From: Limnoglobus roseus
GTDB taxonomy: Bacteria > Planctomycetota > Planctomycetia > Gemmatales > Gemmataceae
Direction: 5' to 3'
DNA length: 64,000 nucleotides
NCBI RefSeq assembly: GCF_008254045.1
Contig: NZ_CP042425.1
Coordinates: 3,162,001 to 3,226,000, forward strand
The notes beneath the pieces are model-generated. The model searched no databases. It had not been told where the DNA came from and saw nothing but the letters and a program-made list of their open reading frames with translations. The number at the start of each line of letters is the position of its first letter. The first letter of the stretch is position 1. This document shows positions 45,523-54,321 of the stretch, piece after piece. The position numbers and the translations under genes were made by a program.

Positions 45523-45960
45523 TCAGATCACGTATTGCAAGCCTTGCCCCGCTTGGGCCAGTGCGGCGAGGGTCGTGTTCTCCAGAATCTCCTGCCGACT
45601 CTGCATGATCTTCGCCCACACGTCGCGGAGGGCGACGGCCAGTTGCGACGCACTGCCGTCGGTGCGGCCGGTCGGCCGGTTGCCGTTGGTGGACGGCTCG
45701 GCCCGGTCGATCACGTCGAGGATGTTCGCCAGCGTGATCTGTTCCGGCGAGCGGGCGAGGTGGTAGCCGCCGGCCGCCCCGCGGGTGCTGGACACGAGGC
45801 CCGCACCCTTGAGTTGGAGCAAAATCTGCACGAGGAACCGCTGCGGGATGCCGTGGGTTTCGGTGATGTCCACGAGCCGCACCGGCCGCGGGTCGCCGAA
45901 CCGGACGGCAAGTTCCAGCATGGCCAGGCAGGCGTACTCGGCTTTCGCGGAAAACTGCAT
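45523..45960 (-). CDS. Rrf2-family regulator next to cysH
   Basis: The start at 45960 gives 145 residues: MQFSAKAEYACLAMLELA, HTH ETHGIPQRFLVQILLQLKGAGLVSSTRGAAGGYHLAR, then LANILDVIDRA. The three cluster-binding cysteines of IscR are absent, so it resembles CymR-type sulfur regulators more. It starts 3 nt after the cysH stop, so the two are one operon. Confidence 0.9.
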   Translation of the reverse strand: MQFSAKAEYACLAMLELAVRFGDPRPVRLVDITETHGIPQRFLVQILLQLKGAGLVSSTRGAAGGYHLARSPEQITLANILDVIDRAEPSTNGNRPTGRTDGSASQLAVALRDVWAKIMQSRQEILENTTLAALAQAGQGLQYVI

Positions 45961-45962
45961 GG

Positions 45963-46697
45963 TTAGATGCCCGCCCCGTCTTTGACTTCGATCACGTGCA
46001 GGCCGCACTCTTTCTTGACCTTGCCCGCCCACCGGCCGGCCCGCTCGTCCTCGCCGGCCGACACCGCCCGCGTGCACGGCCAGCAGCCGATACTCGGGTA
46101 GTCCTGGTCGTGCAACGGGTTGTACGGCACGTCATTCTTGGCGATGAAGCCCCAGACGTCCTTCTTCGTCCAGTTGAGCAGCGGGTTCACCTTCACGACG
46201 TTGAACTTCGCGTCCCACTGCACCACGCTCGCGTTCGCGGCCCGGTTCTCGGTCTGGTCCTTGCGGATGGCCGAAATCCAGGCGAGAGGGTTGTAGTGGG
46301 CCATTGCCTTCCGCAGTGGCAGCACCTTGCGGTCGTAGCAGCACTGGTCCGGGCGGCCGGTGTAGAGTGGCCCGCCGTGCTCGGCCTCGTACTGCGCGAC
46401 GGTTAGCTCTGGCCGGATGTAAACCACCTCGATGCCGTAACGGTCCTTGATCCGTTCACGCAAGTCCAGGGTTTCCTGGAACTGGTAGCCGGTGTCGAGG
46501 TTAATGACCGTAACCGCCGGTTCGATTTCGGCCAGCATGTGCAGAATGCAACACCCTTCCGCTCCGAAGGCCGTGGCCATGAGGAGGCGAGGGTGGAACT
46601 GCTTCACCGCCCACCGGAGCACGTCCTGGGGTGAAGCGCCCGCAAGTTGTTGAGAAGCCAGGGCAATGGCTTCGTTCGACATCCGATCCTGAGACAT
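45963..46697 (-). CDS. cysH: Phosphoadenylyl/adenylyl-sulfate reductase (APS type)
   Basis: The 244-residue enzyme reduces activated sulfate to sulfite. Motifs TAFGAEGCC, VINLDTGYQFQETL and GRPDQCCYDRKVLPL are present, and a second cysteine pair IGCWPCTRA. The CC...CxxC set binds a [4Fe-4S] cluster, which marks APS-type reductases. The C-terminal KKECGLH holds the active Cys. The Rrf2 gene follows directly. Confidence 0.95.
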   Translation of the reverse strand: MSQDRMSNEAIALASQQLAGASPQDVLRWAVKQFHPRLLMATAFGAEGCCILHMLAEIEPAVTVINLDTGYQFQETLDLRERIKDRYGIEVVYIRPELTVAQYEAEHGGPLYTGRPDQCCYDRKVLPLRKAMAHYNPLAWISAIRKDQTENRAANASVVQWDAKFNVVKVNPLLNWTKKDVWGFIAKNDVPYNPLHDQDYPSIGCWPCTRAVSAGEDERAGRWAGKVKKECGLHVIEVKDGAGI

Positions 46698-46982
46698 AGA
46701 TGCCTCGACTCCCGTGAGTACAGAGTAACTTTATCGGCATTCTAAACATTCTGTCAAGAGGGGCGTTCCATCCTATGCCCCGAGTTGTTCCAACAGATGC
46801 AAGGAGTGAAAAGACTTGCGACGATCTGCGAAGAATTGTCAGCAACCTGAGGCTCGCCGATTTTCCTGGAACAGAAATGGCATCCCGATTGCAGAGATTC
46901 TAAGCGTTAAAAATTCTTCGTTGGCGAGTTGTCCGTCCCTCCTTCGCCAACACGACTCCACAATTCAACAAGAGGTGACATC

Positions 46983-47321
46983 ATGAAACGCACCATCCTG
47001 GCCGGTGTTCTGGCACTCACGGCCTTTGTGGCCACCAGCGGCAAGAGTGACGCTCAGATCATCACGGCCGGCTTCGCAACGCCGTACAGTGGGTATTACA
47101 ACAGCGGCTACAACGGGGGCTATTATCCCTCGACCTACGGGTACAACTACGGCTACAACAGCGGCTTCTCGTTCAACATCGGTACGGGCTACAGTCCCTA
47201 CTACGGCTCGTCGTATTACCGCCCCTACTACGGGAGCGCGTTCGTCGGCCCGCGCTACTACGGCGGGAACTACTACGGCGGCTACCGGGGTGGCTATCGC
47301 GGCTACCGGGGTCATCGGTAA
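46983..47321 (+). CDS. Exported Gly/Tyr-rich protein
   Basis: The start at 46983 has AGAGGTGA 7 nt upstream and gives 112 residues. A signal peptide (MKRTILAGVLALTAFVATSG, then KSDA) precedes a mature part almost wholly of Gly, Tyr, Ser and Arg (YNSGYNGGYY, YRGGYRGYRG). It is probably a secreted structural or surface protein. A hairpin terminator follows. Confidence 0.82.
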   Translation: MKRTILAGVLALTAFVATSGKSDAQIITAGFATPYSGYYNSGYNGGYYPSTYGYNYGYNSGFSFNIGTGYSPYYGSSYYRPYYGSAFVGPRYYGGNYYGGYRGGYRGYRGHR

Positions 47322-47342
47322 GTGGGATCGGCAAAAAGTGGG

Positions 47343-47372
47343 AAGGGCGGTTCCTCGAACCGCCCTTCTTTC
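47343..47372. terminator. Hairpin terminator between convergent genes
   Basis: AAGGGCGGTTC (47343-47353) pairs with GAACCGCCCTT (47357-47367) around CTC, followed by CTTTC. It lies between the Gly/Tyr-rich gene and the 3' end of the GDPD fusion gene. Confidence 0.8.
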
Positions 47373-47387
47373 GTTTGACGGGATGGC

Positions 47388-49235
47388 CTACTTCAACTGG
47401 TTCCGCAGCCACGCCGGGCGATCGGTGGTGATGCCCTCGACGTAGGGGGCCAGACGTTTCGCCACGGCAGCATCGTTGACCGTCCACACGTACAGCTTCA
47501 GCCCGGCGTCCTTCACCTTCTTGGCGAACGTGGCGTCCAGGCTCTCTTCGCCCGACAGGTCCAAGCCGTCGGCGTTCACCGACTTCGCTTTCTCGATCAG
47601 TTCCTCGGCGGTGGGCGGTTGCTTGCCCTTCGCCGGCTTCAAACTCGCGAGCCAGTAGGCCGGCACGTCCGGGCGGGCCTTTTTGACGGCCGCGATCACG
47701 TTGGCGTTGAAGGCGATCACCGGCGTCTGCTCCGGCTTCAGGCCCGATGCCTTCAGCAAGCGGTCCAACTCGGGCACGATCTCGGGGCCGCACTTCACCT
47801 CGACGTACACCTTCTTGCCGGGGGCGACGGTGGCGAGCATTTCCTCAAGCGTGGGCAACTTCTCGCCCGTGAACTTCTCCCCCTTCCACTTGCCCACGTC
47901 AAGGGCGTGTAACTCGGCGAGGGTGTGGTCGGCGACCTTGAGATCCACGCCGGCGACCCGCTTCGTGGTGGCGTCGTGGATGACGACCGCCTTGCCGTCC
48001 TTCGTCAGATAGGTGTCCAACTCCGAGGCGTCGGCATTCTGCTCCCAGGCGAGCTTCATGGCCGCGACGGTGTTCTCCGGCGCGTCGAAGGACGCCCCGC
48101 GGTGGCCGATGATTTCGGGCATCTTCACTCCGGTCGTGGCAGTGGTGACGGCGAACGCCAGCGGCTTCGCGGCCTCGGGGCTAGCCGTGAGGAAGTCTTC
48201 GCCCACCAGGCTGGCCACAGTCGCAGCGATCTGATTCTGCGTCGTGAGAACGCCTTCCCGCTCGCCGGCGGCCGGCACGCCGACGCCCATCGCGGCCATC
48301 CAAATGAACTCCGCCCCCGTCACGCCCTTGCCGTGGTCGGTCCAGTCCACGCGGGTCTTGCCGCGGCCGTGGTCGGTCGTAATGAGCAGCGCGGTCTTGT
48401 CCTTGTACTGCGGGTCGCGTTGCAGGTCCGCCCAGAACTCGGCCAGGAACTTGTCCGCCTTGTGGGCGGCGTCCAGATACAGGTCGTACCGCCGGCCGTG
48501 CGCCCACTCGTCCGTCTCGCCCAGGGCGATGTACAGCACGCGGGGCTTCCGCCGCTCGATCGCCGAGTGGGCCGCGCCGAAGGTGAAGACGTCGTAGGCG
48601 TTGTCCGGCCAGTAGCGGGGCAACATCTCCATCGCCTCGTTCAAGGTCTTCTCGCGGTCGGTCAGTTTCTCGGCCTTGATCGGCTTCCACCCGACGTGGA
48701 CCGGTACGCCGCTCGTCTGTGTGCGGAAGATCGAGTCGAAAACGTCCCAGGTGCCGACGACCTCGACCTTGCCCTGGAAGCCGGGCCGCTTGTTGAGATA
48801 CTCGAACACGGAGAGGTTCGGGTTCTCGCGCTTGCCGTTCGAGTTGATCCGCGGGTCGGCCACGCCGCAGAAGAGTTCGCTGTAGCCGGGGTAGGAGAAC
48901 TTGAGGCCGTTAGTGCTGGTGGCGAGCGACTTGCGGGTCGAGTTGCCGAAGATTTGGCCCTGCTTGGCGATGGTGCCCCAGAAGAACGGCATCAGCGCCT
49001 CGCGGCGGGCGGCCGTCGTGTCACGCCAGTATCGCTTCTTCAACCCGGGTCCGTCCTTCGCGCCGCCGAGCTTGTCGTCGACGAGGGTTTCGTCGGCCCC
49101 TTCGAAGAAGTCCTGCCAGCGGAAGCCGTCGAGCGTGACGACGACGACGTTCTCGGCTTTCGCAGAGTCGGCGGCCGGGAGTGCGGCAGCGAAGGTTAGT
49201 AGGAATAGGAGCGAGGCGAAGAGTCGGCGTGTCAT
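47388..49235 (-). CDS. Exported fusion: alkaline-phosphatase-fold hydrolase plus glycerophosphodiester phosphodiesterase
   Basis: The 615-residue protein has a signal peptide (residues 1-20). Residues about 25-365 are an alkaline-phosphatase-superfamily domain: VVVVTLDGFRWQDFF, nucleophile region TNGLKFSYPGYSELFCG, ETDEWAHGRRYDLY and TTDHGRGK...WTDHGKG. Residues about 370-615 are GDPD: EIIGHRGASFDAPENT, ASELDTYLTKDGKAVVIHD and VYVEVKCG. Together the domains could remove phosphate from glycerophosphodiesters in two steps; this is inference. Confidence 0.9.
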   Translation of the reverse strand: MTRRLFASLLFLLTFAAALPAADSAKAENVVVVTLDGFRWQDFFEGADETLVDDKLGGAKDGPGLKKRYWRDTTAARREALMPFFWGTIAKQGQIFGNSTRKSLATSTNGLKFSYPGYSELFCGVADPRINSNGKRENPNLSVFEYLNKRPGFQGKVEVVGTWDVFDSIFRTQTSGVPVHVGWKPIKAEKLTDREKTLNEAMEMLPRYWPDNAYDVFTFGAAHSAIERRKPRVLYIALGETDEWAHGRRYDLYLDAAHKADKFLAEFWADLQRDPQYKDKTALLITTDHGRGKTRVDWTDHGKGVTGAEFIWMAAMGVGVPAAGEREGVLTTQNQIAATVASLVGEDFLTASPEAAKPLAFAVTTATTGVKMPEIIGHRGASFDAPENTVAAMKLAWEQNADASELDTYLTKDGKAVVIHDATTKRVAGVDLKVADHTLAELHALDVGKWKGEKFTGEKLPTLEEMLATVAPGKKVYVEVKCGPEIVPELDRLLKASGLKPEQTPVIAFNANVIAAVKKARPDVPAYWLASLKPAKGKQPPTAEELIEKAKSVNADGLDLSGEESLDATFAKKVKDAGLKLYVWTVNDAAVAKRLAPYVEGITTDRPAWLRNQLK

Positions 49236-49340
49236 GGTGGCGTTTTAGTCTTTGGTTTTCGGCCCCGGATGGGGCCGCGGAGTGTAGCCACGGGTGGAGC
49301 GAAGCGCAACCCGTGGAGGAAGCCTGCCGCCCTCAGGCGA

Positions 49341-50285
49341 TCACATCGTCGCGGGGACTTCCTTCGCCGTCACCATCTCGACCTTGCCGGCCTTGCCGAC
49401 GGCGTACTGGAAGTTTGTCCGCGGCGTGCAGGCGGCCCCGATGTCGCCCTTCGGGCTCATCGCCAGGAAGGCAACGCTCGCGGTGTGGACGCCCCGGCGG
49501 GCGGCGGCGGCGTGGACACGTTTGCACGCCAGCTCGCACGCCTCTTGCGGCGTCTTGCCGCCGCGCATCTGCTCGACGATGAACAGGCTGCCGCCGATGC
49601 GGATGATCTCTTCGCCGACGCCGGTCGCGCCGGCCGCCCCGGCTTGATCGTCCACGTAGAGGCCGGCCCCGATGATCGGCGAATCGCCCACCCGGCCGGG
49701 CAGTTTGTACGCCAGCCCGGAAGTGGTGCAGACGCCGCCGAGGTGGCCGGTCTTGTCCAGGCCGATCACGGTCACGGTGTCGTGGTTGTTCTCGCCGATC
49801 GGCATGGCGTCGGCCCGGAAGTCGTCCGGGCTGTTAATCTGCGTCTTCTCGCCGGGGGCCTTCTTCGCCTTGTCCGGGTGGTTCTTGAACCACTCCTGAA
49901 TCGCCTCGGCCGTGTGCGGCATCTCCAGCGGAAAGCCTTGTTGCAGGGCGAACCACTTCGCCCCTTCGCCGACGAGCAAGATGTGCGGCGTCTTCTCCAT
50001 CACCCGGCGGGCGACGGCGGCCGCACTACGGATGTGCTCCAACCCGGCCACGGCCCCGCACGACAGCGTTTGGCCGTCCATGACGCACGAGTCGAGTGTC
50101 AGCCGGCCGATGCGGTCGGGGATGCTGCCGAAGCCGACGGAGCGAACGCTGAGGTCGTTCTCGACGACCTGTGCCCCCGCGATGACGGCGTCGAGCGCCG
50201 GGCGGCCGGCCTGGAGTTGCTTCCCCGCCTCGTCGGCCGCGAGTTTCCCGAACGGCCACGTCGCAATCACAATCGGCTCGGCCAT
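49341..50285 (-). CDS. N4-(beta-N-acetylglucosaminyl)-L-asparaginase
   Basis: The start at 50285 gives 314 residues. This Ntn hydrolase splits GlcNAc from asparagine. It opens IVIATWPFGKLAADEAGKQLQAG and has SVGFGSIPDRIGRLTLDSCVMD. The autocleavage site is ENNHDTVTVIGLD, with Thr as nucleophile. A later GRVGDSPIIGAGLYVDDQAGAAGATG holds the substrate loop. No signal peptide is seen, so it is probably cytoplasmic. Confidence 0.95.
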   Translation of the reverse strand: MAEPIVIATWPFGKLAADEAGKQLQAGRPALDAVIAGAQVVENDLSVRSVGFGSIPDRIGRLTLDSCVMDGQTLSCGAVAGLEHIRSAAAVARRVMEKTPHILLVGEGAKWFALQQGFPLEMPHTAEAIQEWFKNHPDKAKKAPGEKTQINSPDDFRADAMPIGENNHDTVTVIGLDKTGHLGGVCTTSGLAYKLPGRVGDSPIIGAGLYVDDQAGAAGATGVGEEIIRIGGSLFIVEQMRGGKTPQEACELACKRVHAAAARRGVHTASVAFLAMSPKGDIGAACTPRTNFQYAVGKAGKVEMVTAKEVPATM

Positions 50286-50373
50286 GTCGATGTCCCCGGT
50301 GACGGGAGAGTGGGGATATGGTATCAAGCCGGCCCGCGGGCGGACGAGAAAGGTGGATGAAACCGCTCGCCAC

Positions 50374-50844
50374 TCAGTTGTGCCGCCGCGGCGTGGACCA
50401 GCCCTTGCTGGCGACCGTGGCCTGAAGTGTGATCGTGTTCGGGCCGGGGGCGACGGTCGCCGTGATTCGCTTCGCAGCGGGGTCCATGTAGAACCCGCTG
50501 AGGCGGTCGTGAATGGTCATGTCGCCGCACGGGTCGAACGGGACCGACGTGTTCAGCCAGAAGACCGTGACGACGTAGTCGCCGACCGGCGCGCCGTCAC
50601 CGTGGGTGTAAGTGGTCAGACGGAACGAACCGTCGGCGGCCGTATTGGCGACCGGAAACACTCCCAAGGACCGGCCCTGGGAGTGGAACGCGATTTGCGC
50701 GTCCGCGGCCGGCTGCCCGTTGATGAGCAGCCGGCCCTCGACTGGGTACGTCGTCAGTCGCGACGGGCCTCCATCTCCGCAACCCGCCAGAGCAAGGAGC
50801 AGCACCACGACGGCGGTTCGACTAATCGAGTTTGAACGGCTCAA
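50374..50844 (-). CDS. Lipoprotein, third gene of a DUF1559 operon
   Basis: The 156-residue protein has a lipobox ending LALAGC near residue 22. The beta-domain starts YPVEGRLLINGQPAADAQIAFHS and has DGSFRLTTYTHGDGAPVGDYVVTV, a carboxypeptidase-regulatory-like fold. Its start overlaps the preceding lipoprotein gene. It is probably surface-attached; function unknown. Confidence 0.85.
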   Translation of the reverse strand: MSRSNSISRTAVVVLLLALAGCGDGGPSRLTTYPVEGRLLINGQPAADAQIAFHSQGRSLGVFPVANTAADGSFRLTTYTHGDGAPVGDYVVTVFWLNTSVPFDPCGDMTIHDRLSGFYMDPAAKRITATVAPGPNTITLQATVASKGWSTPRRHN

Positions 50845-51244
50845 GTTGGTTCTCGCCCTTCTGGACCGTGACCGCCTTGCCCGACGCCACGTCGGCGTAC
50901 TTGCCCTTCCAGGCGTCGATGTCGGTGTCGCGGCCGGCCTTATCGGCCCCCGCCACCATCAACTCGAACGTCACCGTGTAGTCGCCCGGCGGGGCCCCGT
51001 CGTTGGGGGCCGCGGTGTTCAGCGTGAACTGCCCCTCCTTGTTCGTCACCCCGTTGGGGACGAACTTCACGGCTCCCATGTCGAACTTGGGGTGGAACTT
51101 CACCGTAACCCCGACAGCCGGCTTGCCCTTGAACATCACGGTGCCACTCACCGGGGCGGTGCGGGGGGCCGAGATGCCCCCCCCGCCGCACCCGGCCGCG
51201 ACCGCACAGGCCAGGGCGACCAAGACGCTTCGACTAGTAGTCAC
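50822..51244 (-). CDS. Lipoprotein, second gene of a DUF1559 operon
   Basis: The 140-residue protein has lipobox AVAAGC near residue 19, then a beta-domain [22 protein letters not shown] and [15 protein letters not shown]. It resembles its neighbour at 50374-50844 and probably arose by duplication. Its start overlaps the DUF1559 gene by 11 nt and its end overlaps the next gene, so expression is coupled. Confidence 0.85.
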   Translation of the reverse strand: MTTSRSVLVALACAVAAGCGGGGISAPRTAPVSGTVMFKGKPAVGVTVKFHPKFDMGAVKFVPNGVTNKEGQFTLNTAAPNDGAPPGDYTVTFELMVAGADKAGRDTDIDAWKGKYADVASGKAVTVQKGENQLEPFKLD

Positions 51245-52364
51245 CGAGCACCTCGCCGCCGTTGCGGCTGCCGAGCGCCCGGTAAGTGGTCATGTCGATC
51301 GTCTGGCGGATGAACCGCGTGCTCCCGTCGGCGAGCACGAAGTTGCACCCGCCGGTGTGCGTACTGCGGTAAGCGTGAAGCGGACCCGTGGTGAGGATCG
51401 TGTTCAACGTGGGCGTGTCGGTGATCGTTCGGGCGTAGTACGGGCCGGAGATCGTGTTCATCGGCGCGGTGGTCCGGCCCTCGCTGTAGTAGTCGCCGCC
51501 GCTCCCCCCCCACGCGACCGGGCCGCCGGATTCGACCGCCGTGGTGCCGACGGACACGCTGTTCACCATCGTCGTGGTGTACCCCTTGAGAATGTTGTGC
51601 ATGTCCCCGGCGGCGATCGTGTTGGACAGCCCGTCGGTGACGCTGGCGAAGTTGATCCGGTACGAGTTCTCGGACTGCCACGCGCTGGTGTCGCCGGCGG
51701 CCCGCTTGGCCGCCAGCGCGGTCGCCAGTGCCTGACCGGCGGCGAAATCCAGGCCGGCGTCCATCTTCGAGATGAACAGCCCGTCGGAGGGCGTGGCCCC
51801 GTTCGTCGCCGCCCCGGGTTTGAAGATGTCGCCAGCCACGGGGCCGTCGCGGTAGGTGCTGTTGCCGCGGCAGTACCCGTAGCTCGCGTAGTCGGCGAAC
51901 ACCGGGCTGATGGGCGGCGGTGCCGACGGGCAGAGGAAGACGCTCAAGGGGCCGGTTTGGGTCGTGATCTGGAGGTTGGTCAGGCCGCCGTTCGGATTGG
52001 CGGTGGCGGAGTTCCCGCCGACCGGGAGGTAGAACTGCTTTTGCACGTTGCCTTGCTCGACGTACGGCAGCAGTTCGAAGGCCACCGGGTAGTGGCGGAA
52101 GCGGAACCAGATGTTCTGCATGCCCGGGTTGGTGTCATCGATGCCCCCGCCGCAGAAGCTCATGTTCGGGACCGTCTGCTGCGCGTCGTGGAACCCGTGG
52201 ACGGCGAGGCCGATCTGCTTCAGGTTGTTGCTGCACTTGGCGCGGGCGGCGGCCTCGCGGACCTTCTGGACGGCCGGCAGGAGCAGGCCGATGAGGATGG
52301 CAATGATGGCGATGACGACGAGTAGCTCGATCAGCGTGAACCCGCGGCGGATGCGAATCGCCAT
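51234..52364 (-). CDS. DUF1559 prepilin-like protein
   Basis: The 376-residue protein begins [20 protein letters not shown], a prepilin-like N-terminus. [19 protein letters not shown] is the DUF1559 start; the C-terminal signature is [19 protein letters not shown]. It is followed by two overlapping lipoprotein genes. A prepilin peptidase would be needed to process it. Confidence 0.93.
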   Translation of the reverse strand: MAIRIRRGFTLIELLVVIAIIAILIGLLLPAVQKVREAAARAKCSNNLKQIGLAVHGFHDAQQTVPNMSFCGGGIDDTNPGMQNIWFRFRHYPVAFELLPYVEQGNVQKQFYLPVGGNSATANPNGGLTNLQITTQTGPLSVFLCPSAPPPISPVFADYASYGYCRGNSTYRDGPVAGDIFKPGAATNGATPSDGLFISKMDAGLDFAAGQALATALAAKRAAGDTSAWQSENSYRINFASVTDGLSNTIAAGDMHNILKGYTTTMVNSVSVGTTAVESGGPVAWGGSGGDYYSEGRTTAPMNTISGPYYARTITDTPTLNTILTTGPLHAYRSTHTGGCNFVLADGSTRFIRQTIDMTTYRALGSRNGGEVLGDY

Positions 52365-52426
52365 GAGATCTTCCTTTCAGCAAGGGTGGGGAATCAACAG
52401 GTGTGAGAGGTTTTCGGGCGGGGCAG

Positions 52427-52467
52427 CGTTCCCGAAACCGCGGACATTAACCGCGGCTTCGGGAACG
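52427..52467. terminator. Imperfect hairpin, probable terminator
   Basis: CGTTCCCGAAACCGCGG (52427-52443) pairs with CCGCGGCTTCGGGAACG (52451-52467), one mismatch. It lies after the prenyltransferase-repeat gene on the minus strand and before the DUF1559 promoter region. Confidence 0.7.
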
Positions 52468-52483
52468 GAGTGTCATCGGGATG

Positions 52484-53608
52484 TCACTTCGCCTTCGGCT
52501 TCGTGTAGCTGAGGGCGATGAGGGCGTAGCCGACGTCGAGGTTGGGATCGCTTTCCATCCAGACGGGGAAGTCACTGCTCCAACTACCGTCGCGCTTCTG
52601 GCGGTTGGCCAGAGCGCGGGTGATCTCGGCCCGCCAGTCGTGAACCTTGCCGTTGGCGTCGGTCACTTCATCGAGGCCGAGCGTGGTGAAGCAGCGGGCC
52701 ATCGACACGAGATAGTAGTAGTAGCCCTGCCCGCCGGCCCCTTCCTGGCGGCCGGGGTTGATGTCCACCGAGTAGTTCTTGGCGATCCACTCCATCGCTT
52801 TCTTGTGCCGCGGATCGTCCTTGCTCACGCCGCAGAGGGCGAGGCACTTGAGGCCGGCGTAGGTCATGCTGCCGTAGCCGGGCCGGGCCGCGTCGCCGGT
52901 GCCGGCCACGTAGATGAAACTGCCGTCGTTGATCTTGTCGGCCCAGGGTTGGTCGTTGAACTCGCCCTTCAAGTTCTGCATCCGGCTGACGAACACGACA
53001 GCCTTCTTGAAGGCCACGTCGTCCTTCGGCGTGCCGGCCGCGACGAGGGCGTCGAGCGCGAAGTGCGTGTTGGAGATGTCGCCGCGGGCACCGGGGCCGT
53101 AGCCGAAGCCGCCGAAGTTCACATCCGTCTGCGGTTTCGCGTCGTCGGCTCCGACTTGCCCCTTCTTGAAGTACGCCGCGGCGGCGGCGACGGTCGGGTC
53201 GTACTTCTTGTCGCCGGACGCCTTGAATGCTTGCAGGTTCGTGGCGGTCATGTAGAACTTGTGCCGGACGGCGTCCCCTTCACCGGCGAGGCTGCCGTCC
53301 TTCGCGTTCACGAACCCCTCGACGAATTTCAGCCCCTTGGCGGCCATCGGGTCGGTCGCCGTGACCTTACCGCTCTTGAACAGCCCTTGCAGGACGACGC
53401 CGGTGATGCCGACGTGCGTCGGCTTGCTCCAACTGCCGTCCTCGGCCTGCGTGGTTTTCAGGTAGCCGACGGCCGCGTCGGCGACCTCGTCCCACGACTT
53501 CGCCTTCGGGCCGCCGCCTTTTTTCTCCTGTGCCGTCGTCAGGCCGGTGCCGAAGGCGAGGGCCAACGTCAACACCGTGGCCCCGGTCAGGGGTCGCAGA
53601 TACTTCAT
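52484..53608 (-). CDS. Exported prenyltransferase/squalene-oxidase-repeat protein
   Basis: The 374-residue protein has a signal peptide ending TTAQ. Alpha/alpha-barrel repeats have the QW-like form: AVGYLKTTQAEDGSWSKP, DVNFGGFGYGPG, SMTYAGLKCLALCGV and RALANRQKRDGSWSSDF. The fold occurs in terpene cyclases, but the catalytic DxDD motif is absent, so it is probably a structural or binding protein common in planctomycetes. Confidence 0.88.
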   Translation of the reverse strand: MKYLRPLTGATVLTLALAFGTGLTTAQEKKGGGPKAKSWDEVADAAVGYLKTTQAEDGSWSKPTHVGITGVVLQGLFKSGKVTATDPMAAKGLKFVEGFVNAKDGSLAGEGDAVRHKFYMTATNLQAFKASGDKKYDPTVAAAAAYFKKGQVGADDAKPQTDVNFGGFGYGPGARGDISNTHFALDALVAAGTPKDDVAFKKAVVFVSRMQNLKGEFNDQPWADKINDGSFIYVAGTGDAARPGYGSMTYAGLKCLALCGVSKDDPRHKKAMEWIAKNYSVDINPGRQEGAGGQGYYYYLVSMARCFTTLGLDEVTDANGKVHDWRAEITRALANRQKRDGSWSSDFPVWMESDPNLDVGYALIALSYTKPKAK

Positions 53609-53840
53609 CGCACATTCTCACTGGGAGGAATCGGTCGGAGGCGACCGGATAAGCACGTGCGATGCCGTTCGCGGACGGGGGCATTTCCCGTGGAAAACGC
53701 GGCATTCAGGCGCGAGCGAAGGGCGTGAAATGGCCAGCGGAGGCCCACCCGTGAACACGAAATGACCGGATGCCAGGAAATTGTCGGCCCTGTCCGGGGC
53801 CGAAAGGCATTCGCCGACGAGGCGGCGGGATAGGATCGTC

Positions 53841-54167
53841 TTACTTCTCCGGCGGCAGGACGATTTGGCAGCAACCGAGGTTCAGCGCCTCCTTCGCGAC
53901 GCCGGCCTCGGTGATCTCCTTCAGTACGCCGTCGGTGAGCGAATAGAGCACGAACCGACCGCGTTTTTCGCCGGTGATGAGGCCGGCCGTCTTCAGGACC
54001 GTGAGGTGGTGCGAGACGTTCAGGGGCGGGATTTTCAGGGCTTCGATGATCTGCGTGACGTTCCGCTCGCCGTCGGTCAAGAGCCGGACGATTTTCAGGC
54101 GCTCTGGGGCGGCCAGGGCCGACAGCAACACCGCACACCGCGTCGGTTCCAGAGGGTCTTTCGCCAT
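53841..54167 (-). CDS. ArsR-family transcriptional regulator
   Basis: The start at 54167 gives 108 residues: AVLLSALAAPERLKIVRLL, HTH VTQIIEALKIPPLNVSHHLTVLKTAGLITGEKRGRFVLYSL, and a C-terminal LGCCQIVLPPEK. The CC pair could bind metal but is not the classic CVC site. It is divergent from the tagaturonate epimerase gene at 54322 and may control it. Confidence 0.9.
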   Translation of the reverse strand: MAKDPLEPTRCAVLLSALAAPERLKIVRLLTDGERNVTQIIEALKIPPLNVSHHLTVLKTAGLITGEKRGRFVLYSLTDGVLKEITEAGVAKEALNLGCCQIVLPPEK

Positions 54168-54321
54168 GAACCTATCTCCAACTCGGAACGCCAACCGATC
54201 CCGAGATTAGTTTAGCACCTTCGGACGACTTTTCCGAAGGTGTCCGCCGCGGCCGCCAGGGGGATTTTTCGCCCCCACCCGATACAACGAGCACACTCTT
54301 TCTCTCGAAGGGTTCGATGTC

